DNA from: Torreya grandis
Lineage: Eukaryota > Streptophyta > Pinopsida > Cupressales > Taxaceae
Reading direction: 5' to 3'
Assembly (NCBI GenBank): GCA_037957365.1
Contig: JARHVA010001174.1
Span: forward strand, 3,181,001 to 3,245,000
DNA length: 64,000 nt
The translations under genes were made by a program, and so were the position numbers. Numbering within the stretch: position 1 is the first letter of the stretch; each line of letters begins with the position of its first letter. Of the stretch, positions 25,357-38,300 are shown in pieces. The notes beneath the pieces were generated by a model, which saw nothing but the letters and a program-made list of their open reading frames with translations, did not search any database and was not told the DNA's origin.

Positions 25357-28300
25357 TGGCACCTAAGAAATATGAGTCTGTAAGTAAGAACATTGAACCC
25401 CCTTCTCCCAATAATTAGTCTTATTAATAGTAATTATTGGACATTTTTCCAAATTTAATTGATAAAGGTTATAAGAAACAATTCAAAGATGTAGCAAAGG
25501 GGTGTCAGGATGCTAGAGTCCCCATCTCAGGATGGAACCTTTTTTGGTATTTTTATGAAAAGCAAGATGGATAGGGACCAATTGCAAACCCATGGAATTT
25601 GAATTTGGCTGAGTTTGTGGTGCCAAATGTATTAATTGATGTGAATTTGATTAGGATATTGGCACAACACTATCATCCAACCACCAAAACTGTCGGGTTA
25701 CCAAATGGGTCACAATTAGTGGTTGTGGACAAAAATGCAATCATTGATTGCTTCATGCTCAATAAGTAATCCCTCACAAAATTTGACTTGAAGAAGAGTG
25801 AACAATAATATACTAGTCTAATAAATACACATAACAATAGAAGGATTTTAGTCCCAACCACTGCAGTTGAGCCTTTTCCAATTGATGGCTTTGCTATGTA
25901 TTTTAAACGTACATATTTTTCTTTGTGACAAGTGCTAGTAATTGATGCCCAAGATAGAATGTCAGTTGGCATGATGATGATGATGGCCATGAGAATACAA
26001 AACCTAGATGTTAATGTTGAGTATGATTTTGCATCATTTATTGAGAAGAAATTACATGATAGATTTTTGTAAATAAGGGAGAACAAGACACCTATGGAGT
26101 TCAAATATTATTATTCATTGTGTCATTTAATTTTGTATTAGAACATAAGGAATTAACCCAATAGGATAGAATTAAGCATGATTAATCAAAAGAGATAGAG
26201 ATTGCCTACATAGTGTTGGTGTTACAAATGGGACACTCATTATCAGAACTATAAATATGTTGTTTTCCATCATGATTTATCAATCATCATAATGAATTCC
26301 ATTGGTAACCTTTTTCATAGATTGACCAAAGAGGTCAAAGAAATGTTGAGGCCTCTTGCTCATAGGCCAGAATAGGGTACAAACATAACTTTGTTGATTG
26401 GTATTTCTTTCCTAACCATACTATAATTAGAGTGTATGGGTGTACTCAACCACCCCATGTGTTGCCAAAATTTGTGCCAAATAGAATTTATTTTCTTGAA
26501 TTCATGTGGTAGATGCCCTGGATGGAGAAATATGTGATGAAAAAACAAAATAAGGGCACATTTACTCCAAATTCCATTGTGTTTGGTGAATGGTACATTG
26601 GTGCAGATACTTTGGAAGAGTTACAAGCCTATTTGAAGGTTAAATATTCTTTGAAATTAGGGACAAAAAGGGTTTGTGATCCATAGGGTCACATGAACTT
26701 TGTTAGACAAGTCATCTAACCAAGATGGGGATATCCCTTAAAATCAATTTTGATGAGGATGTGATCATAAATTGTCTCACTCTTGAAGAGGTATATAATA
26801 GGAAAATAAAATAGGAAATTTTGAAGAAGATTGAGGATGAAAAAATAAAATAGAAACCTAATTTTTCAATATTTTTTATTGAAGAGAAGGACCCTTTAAA
26901 AAGAATAGATTTAATAATTGATAATTTTGAAAAAATATATAGAAATTTTAAGAAGCAGCTTATAAAGGATACCAACCTCCCTATCAAAAAGCCAACATGA
27001 TTTGTGATTCAAGAACCTAGTCTATATGAAATGTTAGTGTAAGATCTAATTGTTCTTGATTCACCACCTGCCAAAAGGCAAAAAATTGATAATGTTTCTC
27101 CACTAGTTCTATATGAAATGACTGAAGGAGTTGGTGACTCTGAGCAAGTGGCCAATATTTTGAGGCATATGGGAGAGGAAGAGGAAGTTGATCAACCCCT
27201 TATTGGTCAAGAAATAGAAGCACACAAACTAGAAGCAAGAATGGATGAACAAGTATAAGGTAAGTTTGAACTACAAGAATATGAAAGGGTTATGGCTTCT
27301 ATGAGGTTTATCAAGGATGCTGATTTTATCAATACCCTAGAATTTAAAGATTTTTAACTCAAAATGAAGATGAAATAGTTTGAAGAAAAGGTGGAAATAA
27401 ATAAAATGGGTGATAATTAATCTCATCATGATCAAATTGTGATACAAAATTTCAAGGATTTGAAAATTGATGAAATAAATGTCAGCCCTAATGAGGCTAG
27501 ACAATGGTTTTGAAGAGTAATATGTTGATCATCCCTGGGCTTGAATTGAATAAAAAAAAATTGTTGGACCAAGTGAGAAATTGAGATGAACCCATGATGT
27601 TTTTTTAGTTTGATTATGAGGATGGTGTTAGTGGTTGTGGGTTTAACCCAAAGATAAAGACTCTAACAATATGGGCCACATAAGAGAACACCAACAAGCC
27701 AAGATTACTTGATGTAGTCAAAGAGTTGAGGGGAATAGTTGTGGTAAAAACATTTCAAGATACATTAGTGCTTAAATATATCACCCTTACTATACACTCT
27801 ATAATGTTCACACAAACTGATGTCAAGAAAATGGAGTAAAGATTGCTCGACTATGGAAGAACTCAAATTGAGATGAATTGAGATGAAAATAGAGTATAGG
27901 TTATACTAGGAAAATGTCAAACTAAAGCAATATTTAAAGGGTGTTAATTCTCAAATCCAAGCAATTGTGCCATACCAAGCCCCTATGCCACAAATAACCA
28001 GTGATAATACAGTCCTAGTTGATCAATTAAATGCATTGAAGTTGAAGTTGGAGAAAGAAATTGAAGATTTGAAAAATCAAAATGAGAAGACAAAGGATGA
28101 GGCCAAATTGAAAATCCTTGAGGTTTTTGAAAATATTTTAGAATACAAAGTAAAATTATTTGTTGATAAGTTGGGAGATGTGCATGAATTCTATTCTTCC
28201 TTGTCTCAGGCTATTGATAAGTTGAAGGTCAATCTTTCTATTTTGGATCTAATATACAAGAAATGGCAACCTGGACACCAAGCATTTCTAACCTTGTGAA

Positions 28301-28770
28301 AAGTTCTACAAAGAGATTCAGGTGATCTAGCCTCACTCAAGCTAATAGAGAAGATATTGAAAATGATCTTGGATGAATTTTAGTATGTGAATGGTGAGAA
28401 CTAGAAAATGCAGGAAAAGATTGATTCTTTTGTTACCTTTAAACACTAGTTTATTCCTTCCATTTTGATAGAGGAAAAAGGATCAAAGGTTTTGATGCAT
28501 GTAAAATTGATTATGGTCAAATAATTTCTAAAGTCATTGATTTCTTGAAAAAAGATCAAAACATAAATAGTCTCAATTTCAATGTCATTTTGGATAGATT
28601 AATTGCTCTAGATACTAGATATGCAAAGTTCATCATTGATGTCAAAGTGTTATTGGACAAAATATGGAAAGATCACCAAGCCAACCTACTCTAGATCCAA
28701 GAATATAAGTGGCCTAATGATTTCATAGTGTACCAATGGGAGAATCAATATTTGACAACTGAAGAATAAG
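25357..28770 (+). pseudogene. Long ORF of unknown family, copy A (plus strand, inner CACTA)
   Basis: A decayed reading frame of about 1100 codons, starting MAPKKYESVSKNIEPPSPNN at 25357. Recognisable only by its second copy at 38480-35330. Conserved stretches include VPISGWNLFWYFYEKQDG and NPWNLNLAEFVVPNVLIDVN (about 25520-25650), VEYDFASFIEKKLHDRFL (about 26018-26070), RVYGCTQPPHVLPKFVPNRI (about 26430-26490), RFIKDADFINTLEFKDF (about 27305-27355), a strongly charged coiled-coil-like segment QLNALKLKLEKEIEDLKNQN at 28024-28083, and IQEYKWPNDFIVYQWENQYL near 28700-28760. No CCHC knuckle, protease, RT or transposase motif is visible. I do not recognise the family; a Gag-like or other ORF of a non-autonomous retroelement is my best guess. 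Confidence 0.65.
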
Positions 28771-30100
28771 TAGGCCAAGTATGTAGAAGATTAATGAGCA
28801 TCAAGCTAGCATCAACATGGAACCAACAAATCTTGGGTGTCCTCATGTTTTGTCTTTTTCTTATTTCTATGCTTTCTAATATGTATTCAAAATATATTTG
28901 GTGATATTTTAAAGACTTGTCAAAAAGTATATGTGATCCAAAACTTAGAGATTTTTGTTTAAATATAATTCAAGAACACAAAATAGCACAATCATATAAT
29001 GCTATCTCTAGGAACAGATGTTTTATTGCTCATAAAATTGTAGAAAACATATGATTATCTCTAGGAAGAGATGTCTGATCCCTTTCTTAGGCTACATCTA
29101 TTTTTATATATAATTTTAAGGTAGGAGGATGTGGAAGTTCACCAATCTTGATGGAGATAAAATGGTTTGACTTCTTCGATTTATAACAACACAGAATTTG
29201 AGAAATTACTAGTTTTTAAAACTTTCTATTTTTAGATAACACTATTAAAATTGAAATTTTGGGCACTTCCATTGGGTTTTTTTGGGTCAAACCCCATTGA
29301 GCATAGATTATTCCATCTCATCTCATTATCCTCATTCTTATATTTCCAATGATTTGAATGTGGATTCAAACTGAGCTATGGTTCAAAAGTTATGGCTCCC
29401 AAAAGTTCTACCACCAATTAGGGTAGAACCGTCACCCAAATTATCGCATGAAGTGTTTCTTGGATGAATATGTTTTAATATGTCATATTAAGGGGTGGGT
29501 ATATGAAAATTCAATTTTTGGAATGTGAAAGGTCTAAATCTTGTAGCTTCCTTCACCCCTATAAGAAATAAAATAAGACCTTGGGAAAGCTCTGTGGGAA
29601 TTTGATTTTGGAAAAAGACATTGTGAGGCCTACTCTTCAAAGATATATCAATAAAAGAAAACCACATTTCTCTGGTGCCATATATCTAGTTCTCAATTTC
29701 TTGTTGAATATTTATGTTATACTTTATTCAGTTGTCTCCATTTTTATTTCTCCTTATTATTTGAATTAAGATATCAAGTATATGTTTAGTTCTTCAAAAC
29801 ACATTAGTTGTTTTTGGGTATTGGGTTTCCTCAAGTAGGGACTAAATTCCATTGAATAGATCACTGTAACTTGGAGGATTCAATTTAGATAATTAATAAG
29901 AACTAGGTAATAATAATCTTGCATGTTTATCCCAGTCATAGACAATCCCATGCAAAGTAATTCATGTTGTGGCTAGATAGAAGGCACAAATCTTTCTATG
30001 AAAAGACTTAGTTACCCAATTTTTGAGAAAGGCACTGATCAATTATTTTCCAAAATCATTTCCTTGTATCATATTCAAAAATTCTAATTTAAAATTTTAT
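28771..30100 (+). repeat. Possible 3' LTR downstream of unknown ORF copy A
   Basis: A purine run AAGGTAGGAGGA (29118-29129) is directly followed by TGTGGAAGTTC at 29130, which has the form of a polypurine tract plus LTR start. Further on, CTATAAGAAATAAAATAAGACC-like sequence (about 29561) could be a TATA region. I could not find a matching 5' LTR before 25357, so this is only suggestive. Confidence 0.25.
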
Positions 30101-31562
30101 TGTGTAGAAGTAATAATAAAATATAAAATGAGAACTTCACAAGGAGCGAGATAATGCAGGGTAACGGCCATATATAGAGTTACAGGAGAAATGTGAAATT
30201 TTTTTGTAAGATTTTCTAGTGAATAAAAGATCTAAAAAAATTGAGGATACTATTATTAAGGATGATGAAAATTAAATAGAATCACCTTAAATGAATGATT
30301 TTAAAACACTTAAGTGAATATTCTTGACTGTGGCATTAATAGTTCCAATCCTTTGGCATGTATGGATAGATCTCCCAAATCTTGGCAGCTGAGCTCACTC
30401 AAGCACCATTAATGATATTGAGTTGGGCACAAACGGAAGGGATCTATTTATTAGATCCCAACAAGGTTGTCTCACACCAAATTTGAAGCTGATCATCAAC
30501 AAAAATGGAAACATCAATTTGCCTTTGCAGTGCATGAAGTCAAATGGATTTCTTGGGTTTTATCATAGACTCAAGGCTAAGGGTGATTAAAAATCCTCAC
30601 AAAATTGCTTTAATACACTTTTTGGAGTTGGAAGTGATTAAAATGGTGCTGGGGAGGGATTTTCTAATAGATATAAATAGATATAGAGTCAACTCAGACA
30701 TAGCTTCATGGTTCCTGGTGTTTTTGCTAGATCTTTGAGGTGTGAAGGTGGACATTTTTCTCCTACTGTATGAAATTTTCAATCCAAAATTTTAAGGAAA
30801 TGATTTAGAGGTGGTATTATTGAAAGATTTGGGTGTGGGGATTTTATGGTCTTTATACCTCTCTTCACTGATCATCCCAGATGCAAGGGTTCCATGGCTT
30901 CTATTTCTCCTCAACATGATAGATTGGCTCTTGAATGTCACTACCACTAGGCCACCATCAGCAAAAATTTCATCAGGCACTCCCATTCCCTAGACATGAA
31001 GTTGAATGTGGAATGGGTGTTGTGATTCACAAAGTTGGTAGAAAATGGTTATTTTTATGGGTTTCCTTAGCCAGTGTATTGCATTTCCATGATATTTTGA
31101 TGTAAATACTAATGTATCAAGAAGAAAATTTTGGGAAAGAACATGAAATCTATGGGGTTTCTATAATAGAATGACTTTCCAAGGGAAAATTTATTTCCCA
31201 TGTGTAATAATTTTTTGAATCAACTTAAATAGAATCCCCGCTATGCAGTTTATTGATAAAAAAATTAGTGGAATAGAAAATTTAAAAAAAAATCTAATTC
31301 AAATCATATGCTAGTTTAGATTAGGGTGAATTGGATGATTCAATTGAAAAAAATACATAATCCCCTAATCTTCTTTGAAGTCACCAACAAATTTGAGGAT
31401 TAATTAATCATTGGTGAATATAAGGTAACACCTACCTAAGAAAATCAAAGCCTAAAGTGTAGAGAATCCTAACCACTTGGGTTGATTTTGTTAGTTGGCC
31501 AAATTAGTTGCATAACCTAATCATAAAGCTTCACATCCTTTTAAGGTTTTGCATACTACAAA
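30101..31562. other. Unassigned segment between the unknown ORF and CTR9 fragment
   Basis: Less AT-rich than its surroundings, with open frames on both strands at 30544-30993 (for example LEVIKMVLGRDFLIDINRY on plus). I do not recognise a family. Its base composition and position beside a captured host fragment suggest it may also be captured DNA, but no similarity could be shown. Confidence 0.3.
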
Positions 31563-31860
31563 TTTGAGAACCAACATAAGGATTTGGAAATTTTAAGAAA
31601 GGTAACTCGCATAGATCTATGAGATGCCCATGCATTTATCAAGATGGGTGAGTTATTAATATCATCAGACCCCAGTGAAACCTTAGATTCTCTTAAGATT
31701 TCAAAGTCTCTTTTGAAAAAGAGTAGAGAATAAGTATCCATTGAATTTTTAAAAAACATTGGGGTTATTCATTTTGAGCGTGATGAACTAGAGTTGGCTC
31801 AACAAACTTTTATGGAGGCATTAAGAAATGGCATTTGGGTTGAATTCATAAATAAAATCC
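31563..31860 (+). pseudogene. CTR9: Captured fragment of CTR9 (Paf1-complex TPR protein)
   Basis: About 98 codons in one frame with two in-frame stops. Translation reads KDLEILRKVTRID, DAHAFIKMGELLISSDPSET (about 31633-31692), SLKISKSLLKKSRE, IEFLKNIGVIHFERDELELA (about 31740-31800) and QQTFMEALRNGIWVEFI. This corresponds to a TPR segment of plant CTR9 (VIP6/ELF8), where the D-A-x-A-F-x-x-x-GELLISSD, N-x-G-x-x-HFER and EAL-x-x-GIW-x-x-F motifs occur in the same order. CTR9 is a nuclear subunit of the RNA polymerase II Paf1 complex. Only this piece is seen, on the strand opposite to the CACTA transposase, so it is a captured gene fragment and not a functional gene. Confidence 0.85.
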
Positions 31861-31929
31861 CCAGTGCCAATTCTACAATTTTTTTGTGTGCTTTAAGGAT
31901 ATGAAATTCTTATAATGACTAGAAGAAGG

Positions 31930-32592
31930 TGGTGTTTCACTTAAGTTACAAGTTTAATTCCCATATGCTCCAAAATACGTAGAGGAAACTAATAAGAAAA
32001 TAGTTCCCTAAAACCTAAAATACTTGTATGGTTTTGGTACTCAGTTGCCTATGTAACTACTATAAGTTTCCAATTAGAAAGCTATAGATTTTGTCTTTAA
32101 TTTAATGAGGGTTTTGAATTACCTCTAAATTCACTATAGAGGGAATCCCCAAATTTGACTTCACTACAGAAGGCCTCACCAACTTCAAATTATTTACAAC
32201 AAACTTCAAATTCCTTTCCCACCTTTTCAAAAGTCTCTAGGTCCTCTCCAAACAAGATTTATCACCCATGCAAGTAGCTTCTATAAACCAAAACACCTCA
32301 GTGCCAGGTTAATTACCAACTAATGAAATGAGGAAATATTTAATAAATAATGAATCATGCACAATACACTCCTAAAATATATATTTTTTTAAAATTTCAT
32401 CTAATTTATATTTGCATAACTATTAGTCATTTTTATTTATATGACAATAATTGTTTAGTTGATGACCAAATTAGTCATTTATTTACTCATTTATAGCTGA
32501 GTTGTAAAAAATTAGTAGAATTTAGACATTTTTAGTTATTGTGACTAAAATTTTTAGTCATGTAGTCATTTATTTGCCAAATTCTACTAGTG
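31930..32592 (-). repeat. Right subterminal and terminal region of the inner CACTA
   Basis: Homologous to 42800-43952 at the right end of the outer element, which has an extra segment at about 42930-43250. The final 190 bp carry TAGTCATTT words and an inverted pair (GACTAAAAATTTTTAGTCA, about 32542-32560) and end TTCTACTAGTG. For the minus-strand transposase this is the 5' end of the element and would hold its promoter. Confidence 0.8.
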
Positions 32593-34200
32593 TCTATCGG
32601 TACATGTTCTATAGCCTCCACCAACACTGAATTATACCAAAAAGGTGCTTCTAGCATTCCACACAACACCCATCTGACCAACTTCCTCACTACCTCCACC
32701 CTTTTTTGCTCATGTCAGTGGTGATGTAATATCACCAACTCTGGGATGGGATTCCTCATTTTTGACATCGTTGATAGTGAAAAAAATTTACCAATATTAA
32801 TATCAGGTAAAATGACCTTCTTATGGATATCCTTTATGAAAGTTAAGAGAATCAAGAATCTAGTTTCCAAAGCATGAAAATCAAAAGTCAAGATGACACA
32901 TAGGCCATCCCACCCCAAAAATGGTAGGGATGGTAGAGGGGTCAAATCATGCAAATAGATTTGATTGATTAGGCTAAATTAACATTATGGGTAAACACAA
33001 AAAGCTACCACCTTCACCACCTCCTCCACCTCAGATATTAGGAACATGAGATTAGAGGCAAAGATGGTAGCCACTTCTTAGTTTACCCTATTCTTGACCC
33101 CCTTAACTAAGAACTCTTTCCCCAAAACATCTGCTATAACAACATGTACTTCCTCTGAGGTTAGCCAAAAAATATGTCAGATATGGGCTCATGATATAAG
33201 TCCCTCAAAGGTGATCTCCCTCACTTCACTAGACCCAAAGATGAACACAATGGAAAGAAAAATATCACTCTAGTTCTCCATTGAAATCTCCCTGGAACAC
33301 AACATAGAATTTTCAAAGGCCACATGCACATATGCATCACTAAACATGGTAGTAGATGAATAAATGAGCATAGAGGAAGCCTCTAGGCTCCCACATGCAA
33401 AGGAGATCTATCAATCACCCTAATTAAAACACCATCCAAACATAAATGTAAATCCTCCTCCCTAATCACTTCACACACATTCTTGACAAGCAATGATTAA
33501 ATAGAGTGAAAAGGAACAAGCTCGAGGTGTTAGTATGTAGCCACATGCACCACTAAAGGCTCTAATAGATACAAAAATCATTTTTTAATTACTTTATGTG
33601 AAAAAGAAATAAAAAATGACATCCAAGTGGAAATAAACAAAGATCAATCAATGAGGCTATAGGGAAATCCTCCCAAGCTTCCTTGATGTTGCCCAATCTA
33701 TAAACCTCAGGTTGATTGATGCCATAATTTTTAAGGAAGTCCATAGCCATATTCACCTCCTCAAAGCAATGCTACCACTTTATAGTAGAGAAAACTTCCA
33801 AATTTCACCAAGTTTTCTTTAAGATATTTTCAAAATACCATGATTTAACATCTTTTTTTCCACAGTCGTAAGGATAACTTGTGAATCACCTTCCACAATC
33901 AGATTTGAGATCCCACATTGGATAGCCAATTCAATACCACTTGCTAAAGCTTGAGCTTCCACTTCATTATTGGACCCATCTTGGGTTTTCTTAGATAGGG
34001 GTCTAATCATTGATTCACAATAATCATGAATAATGCAGCCCACCTTGGATGCACCTGGATTACCATGCATTGCACTATCTAAATTTAGTTTAAACCACCC
34101 AAGAGGAGGGGGCATCCAATCTTGCTTTCTACTTCTGACCTTCTTACTGATGATGACTAACCCATTAATAGGGACAAAAATAAACATATTATTAAACTTG
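32593..34200 (-). mobile_element. LINE fragment with RNase H (part 2 of the split LINE)
   Basis: On the minus strand 34187-33819 encodes a RVT_3 RNase H: MPPPLGWFKLNLDSAMHGNP, GCIIHDY, NNEVEAQALASGIELAIQCG, NLIVEGDSQVIL. The catalytic D (NLDS), E (NEVEAQA) and D (EGDS) are kept. Downstream (33810-32593) is about 1.2 kb with no clear domain that joins, across the inner CACTA, to the A-tailed end at 11221. The 5' end at about 34200 is truncated, abutting the presumed target duplication. The 33.8-32.6 kb part could alternatively be unrelated sequence. Confidence 0.7.
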
Positions 34201-34231
34201 AATTAAAACATAAAAGTAAATAAAAATATTA

Positions 34232-34760
34232 CATATACGAACAAGCTACAATATGCTAGAAGTTAAAAGATTGATTCAACATCATGATTAAAAAAAGGTA
34301 ATCTACAATAAAAAATTACAACTCTTGCAAATACACCATGATAAATATCCATGAATAACACATTCAAAATAATACATAAAGCAGCAGGCCAAGTTGTATA
34401 ACAACTAATACATGATAAACATCAACTATGTCATTTTTTGCAAATATTTTAGTGGCCACCATGTGAAGGTTCCTTCTTTCTCTTTCAAACAAATAGTTTC
34501 ATCTATTTTGTCTTCATAAGAAAGGGGTATGTTACTTGTGACCTTTAAAATATTTACATTTGCATCTCTTATTCCTTTAAATTTGACTCCATGTATAATA
34601 GATAGTGAGTGAATCTACCCAATGCCCATAGAAACACCATCAAACATATCCAACACCCCATCTTTATCCCCTTCTTGGATTTTATCAATACATTTCTACA
34701 AAAACAAAAAATACACATTACATTGAGATATAAAACATTCGATAACACACAGATAAACAT
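34232..34760 (-). pseudogene. C-terminal fragment of CACTA second protein, outer copy
   Basis: Homologous to 13080-13510 of the inner element over about 430 bp, with shared landmarks such as ACATGATAAACATCAA and GGTATGTTACTTGTGACC. The minus translation gives SLSIIHGVKFKGIRDANVNI, IPLSYEDKIDETICLKE and TWWPLKYL, better preserved than the inner copy. Same interpretation: C-terminus of the Transposase_24-type protein. Confidence 0.6.
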
Positions 34761-35330
34761 TTGATAAATATTTATAATAAACTATACATTTATGATAGGA
34801 AACTTGAAACCATGCACCTAACATATTGAACAAAAATTAACTTCCTATTATTTGATATAAAATGAATGTTAGATATAAAAGGTGTCAATATGTTAGTAGT
34901 CATGTGCCATGAAAATGTGGATGCTACAAGGACAACAAGTGCCATTCCTCTAGTTTTTATGGGCTATTTTGTAGTTGTTATGGGCACCTTCTTCACCACT
35001 GGGCATAACTTTATAGTGGGTACGAGCTCAACCTATAGTTGTTGTAGGTACATCCTAACCCCTATATACAACTCTCTAGAAGTTTTAGGTTAATTCCTCA
35101 CAAATGATGAGCTATGGCTTTGGCTATGGGCTATTGATAAATCAAAAAGTCTTAATTATCGTTGTTTACATAGGATTACATAAAAGTAATGGAAGATGAG
35201 AAATGAAGAGAAATGATCAAATGTTGAATTCTAGAGCACTCATAAGATACCAAAGTCTGTTAGTCATCATAAGGTACCTATGATCATTCAGATATGGCAA
35301 GGTCCTCTCTCCATAATAGTATCTCCAAGT
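34760..35330. other. Spacer with short repeats, outer CACTA
   Basis: Contains a degenerate 35-45 bp repeat around 34970-35060 (GTAGTTGTTATGGGCACC, TTATAGTGGGTACG, TAGTTGTTGTAGGTAC). The plus open frame at 34866-35093 is the translation of that repeat and is not considered a gene. Confidence 0.45.
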
Positions 35331-38300
35331 CTTGGTACTTTACTAAAATTCCTATTCTTTTGGGGGAGCTAGATATGTCTGCTCCCATTGGTACACTATG
35401 TAATCATGAGGCCATTTGTACTCCTATATATTTTTTATGTTGGCCAAGTGACTCTTTCATCTACTATCTAATAACCCTCTGGTGCCCATGATGAATTTTG
35501 AGTATCCAACATCTTGTGTAATTATTCCATCCAAGGTTAAATTGAGGCTGTGAATATTTATCTCACCATCCTTTTATAAATGAGTGAGGCATTTGGGAAT
35601 AATTTGGCTAAACTCATCTATCCAATCCTTAGAGCCTTTTAGTTGATCATCATCCCTTAGTATCTTAGGCATGAACAACTACTTTAGTGTGTGAAATGAA
35701 TCCATTCTTACCTTGATATTTTGGTCTTCTCTAGATATGTATTAAAATTCATCTATGACCATTCAAACCATTTGATCAATAGGCTTTAAAGTTTCAGGGG
35801 CCTCAACACTCCTTTGTAAATTCTACACAAAGTTTTTAAGGTGTGATGTATAGATTTTCATTTCTTAAATAAGGGGACCAATATAGGTACATGGGCCTTC
35901 ATTTGATCAACTATTTGTGACAAGGAGACATAACATTCATACACATTTTCCAATTTATCCATAATTAGTTTAATCCTATGCTCCAAGATCTTTTCCAATG
36001 CCCTGAGGGTTTGTCTCTTTGCTCTTTCCTTTGTTTATTCATTAGTCTTCTTCAACTTCTCAATTTCATGTTTCATCACATTTACTTGTTCAATAATGAT
36101 TACACCTATATCAGTCTGGATGGTAGGGGGTTGGGATACTATTAATTTTGTACTTTAGGAAGGACCTAATCCCTTCAACTACTCTTTCAATTCCACATTT
36201 TCTATGAATAACCTATTCACTTCATCATTCAGATCAGTCTGTGCTTTCTCATATTATGCCAATCTAAGCACCATATCTTTAACCACATCCTTATTAAACA
36301 TTGTTGAGTGCATTGTCATAGTAGATACCTCTAATTTTGATGTGTCTTGAATTGTATTTACCATGTCAGCCCCTTTCATTTAGTATACAGCATCAAGCAA
36401 TCTTAGTTATTATGTTCTTTTTTACTTTGTCTAAATGACTAGGGTTTCAATTATAGGTTTGTAACCTGTACCACTCATTCCCTCATCTGAATTGAATTCA
36501 AAAATCAACATGAGATATTCTTAGCTTCTTACTTAATCTAGTAAGAATATATTTTTCATCTCCATCTTAAGAATGATTAGTATGTTAATCTCCAATACCA
36601 ATTTTCTAGCCTCTTATGGATTGATATTGATTTCATTGATCCTGATCTCCTCAAAGGTCTCAACAACAATCTGATCATGTTGGGACTCTTTAGTACCCAT
36701 CTTATTAATTTAGAGTTTCTTCTCAAATTCTCTCATTTTCACCTTGATCCAAAAATCTTTAAACTTAGGGGTCTAGATAAATTCATCATCTTCAATAAAC
36801 CTAAGAACAATGACCACTCTTTCATCATCATGCATCTCCTAATCATTATGTGCATGCACATCCACCCTTTCTTTTAGTCTATGAGCCTTAGTTACAAGTT
36901 TATGGAGTGGTTGATCCACTTCATCATCATCTTTCAAATTAATTAGCACATTGGCTACCTTCTCTGTATCCCCCACCTCTTCACTTACTTCATATGCCAC
37001 TAAGCAAGTTACTTCATGTTTATTTTGCTGCTTAGGGTTTGATTTCTCTATAGGTGATTCTAATTGTACTATAATAGTTTATAAAAGGGGTTCTCCAATC
37101 ACAACATGACTTAGCCTCTTAATGGGCAACTTGGTGGGTTTTAGAGACTGCCCCTCAGGTTCCTTTTCTATCTGAACATACAACCTTTCAAATTTGTCAA
37201 TTATCAAATTTATCCTCTTAAGAGGATCCCCTTATTCCACATAAAAACCTAGGGATTCAGTGTCTCTCTTCTTCTCTTCCTCAAATATTTTTATGATTTC
37301 GCATTTCCTTTTCCTCTGAAACACTTCATGAGGGGTAAGGCAATTTATTATTACATCTTCTTCATAATCAATCTCATGGGTAATCCTAGCTCTAGTGAGT
37401 AGTGTTTGCCTTAAAAAAATAATATGTCCTTTAGTTTCAAATACCCTTTCCCCTCATGACTTCAAATAATACCTTACATTCAAATAACTTTGTAGCTCTT
37501 CTAGAGTATCAGACCTAATAGACAATTACCCACATACAATTAAGTTATGTAGGAATGTCCCCTTTTTTTGCCTCTTCATAACATCTTGCTCCATCCATAG
37601 GATTTGCCACATAAATTCCAAAAAAGCAATTTGAAGGGAAACAAACTTAGGTAGATTGTGTGGGGATTGAGGACACCCATAAATTCTTATCACCATTTGG
37701 TCTACTAGAAAGAACTAGTCACCAAAATTATGGGTATGTTTGTGTTTTGGCTGCAATGCTAAGGGTCTTAATAATTCTCTAATTTCAATGGGCAATCTTG
37801 GTGAAATGTAACCAAGAGTGGCCATGAACCTTACTACAAAATCATGATGAAATGTCACATAATCATTATTCCTACATCTACTATCCCATATGTAACACCA
37901 ATGTTACATGGGTAACCTATTTCCTTGTTAGTCAGTCATCCCTAAGTACATCCTCTTAGTCCTTTTATCTCTATTCTAATATAATATTAAATGACATAAC
38001 AAGCAATAATTTATAAAGTGATAGAGGATAGGTTTTCTGTCACTTGTAAGAATCCCTCATGTATCCCTTTCTCAATTAGAGTAGCAAAGTCATACTCAAC
38101 ATTCACTTTAGGGTTTTGAATCCTCATTTCCATCATCATGAGACTAATTAGATCTTCTCCTGGGCATCAATCCCAAGCACTTGGCACAATGTAACATAAA
38201 ATTAATATCTATGAATATGTTTGGGACTATTAGTTTGGCCAAGTCTAAGGCCCAAGGATTTGAAACTGGAATCTTACCATCCCTCTTATCATAAAAATAC

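Larger units (their letters stand above)
11626..32592 (-). mobile_element. Inner CACTA (En/Spm) transposon, 21 kb
   Basis: Starts CACTAGTACAAAAA at 11626 and ends TTCTACTAGTG at 32592. Flanks are TCC (11623-11625) and TCT (32593-32595), a 2-of-3 target duplication match. Its right 0.55 kb (32040-32592) is homologous to the outer element's right end (43270-43952), and its left 0.43 kb to the outer left end. It holds a decayed CACTA transposase gene, a second CACTA-type protein gene, LINE debris, a foldback tandem repeat, an unknown long ORF and a CTR9 fragment. Confidence 0.85.

Noticed and set aside
34866..35093. Plus-strand open frame with repeated Val/Gly segments
   Set aside because: Explained by a degenerate 35-45 bp repeat; no homologue in the inner element.
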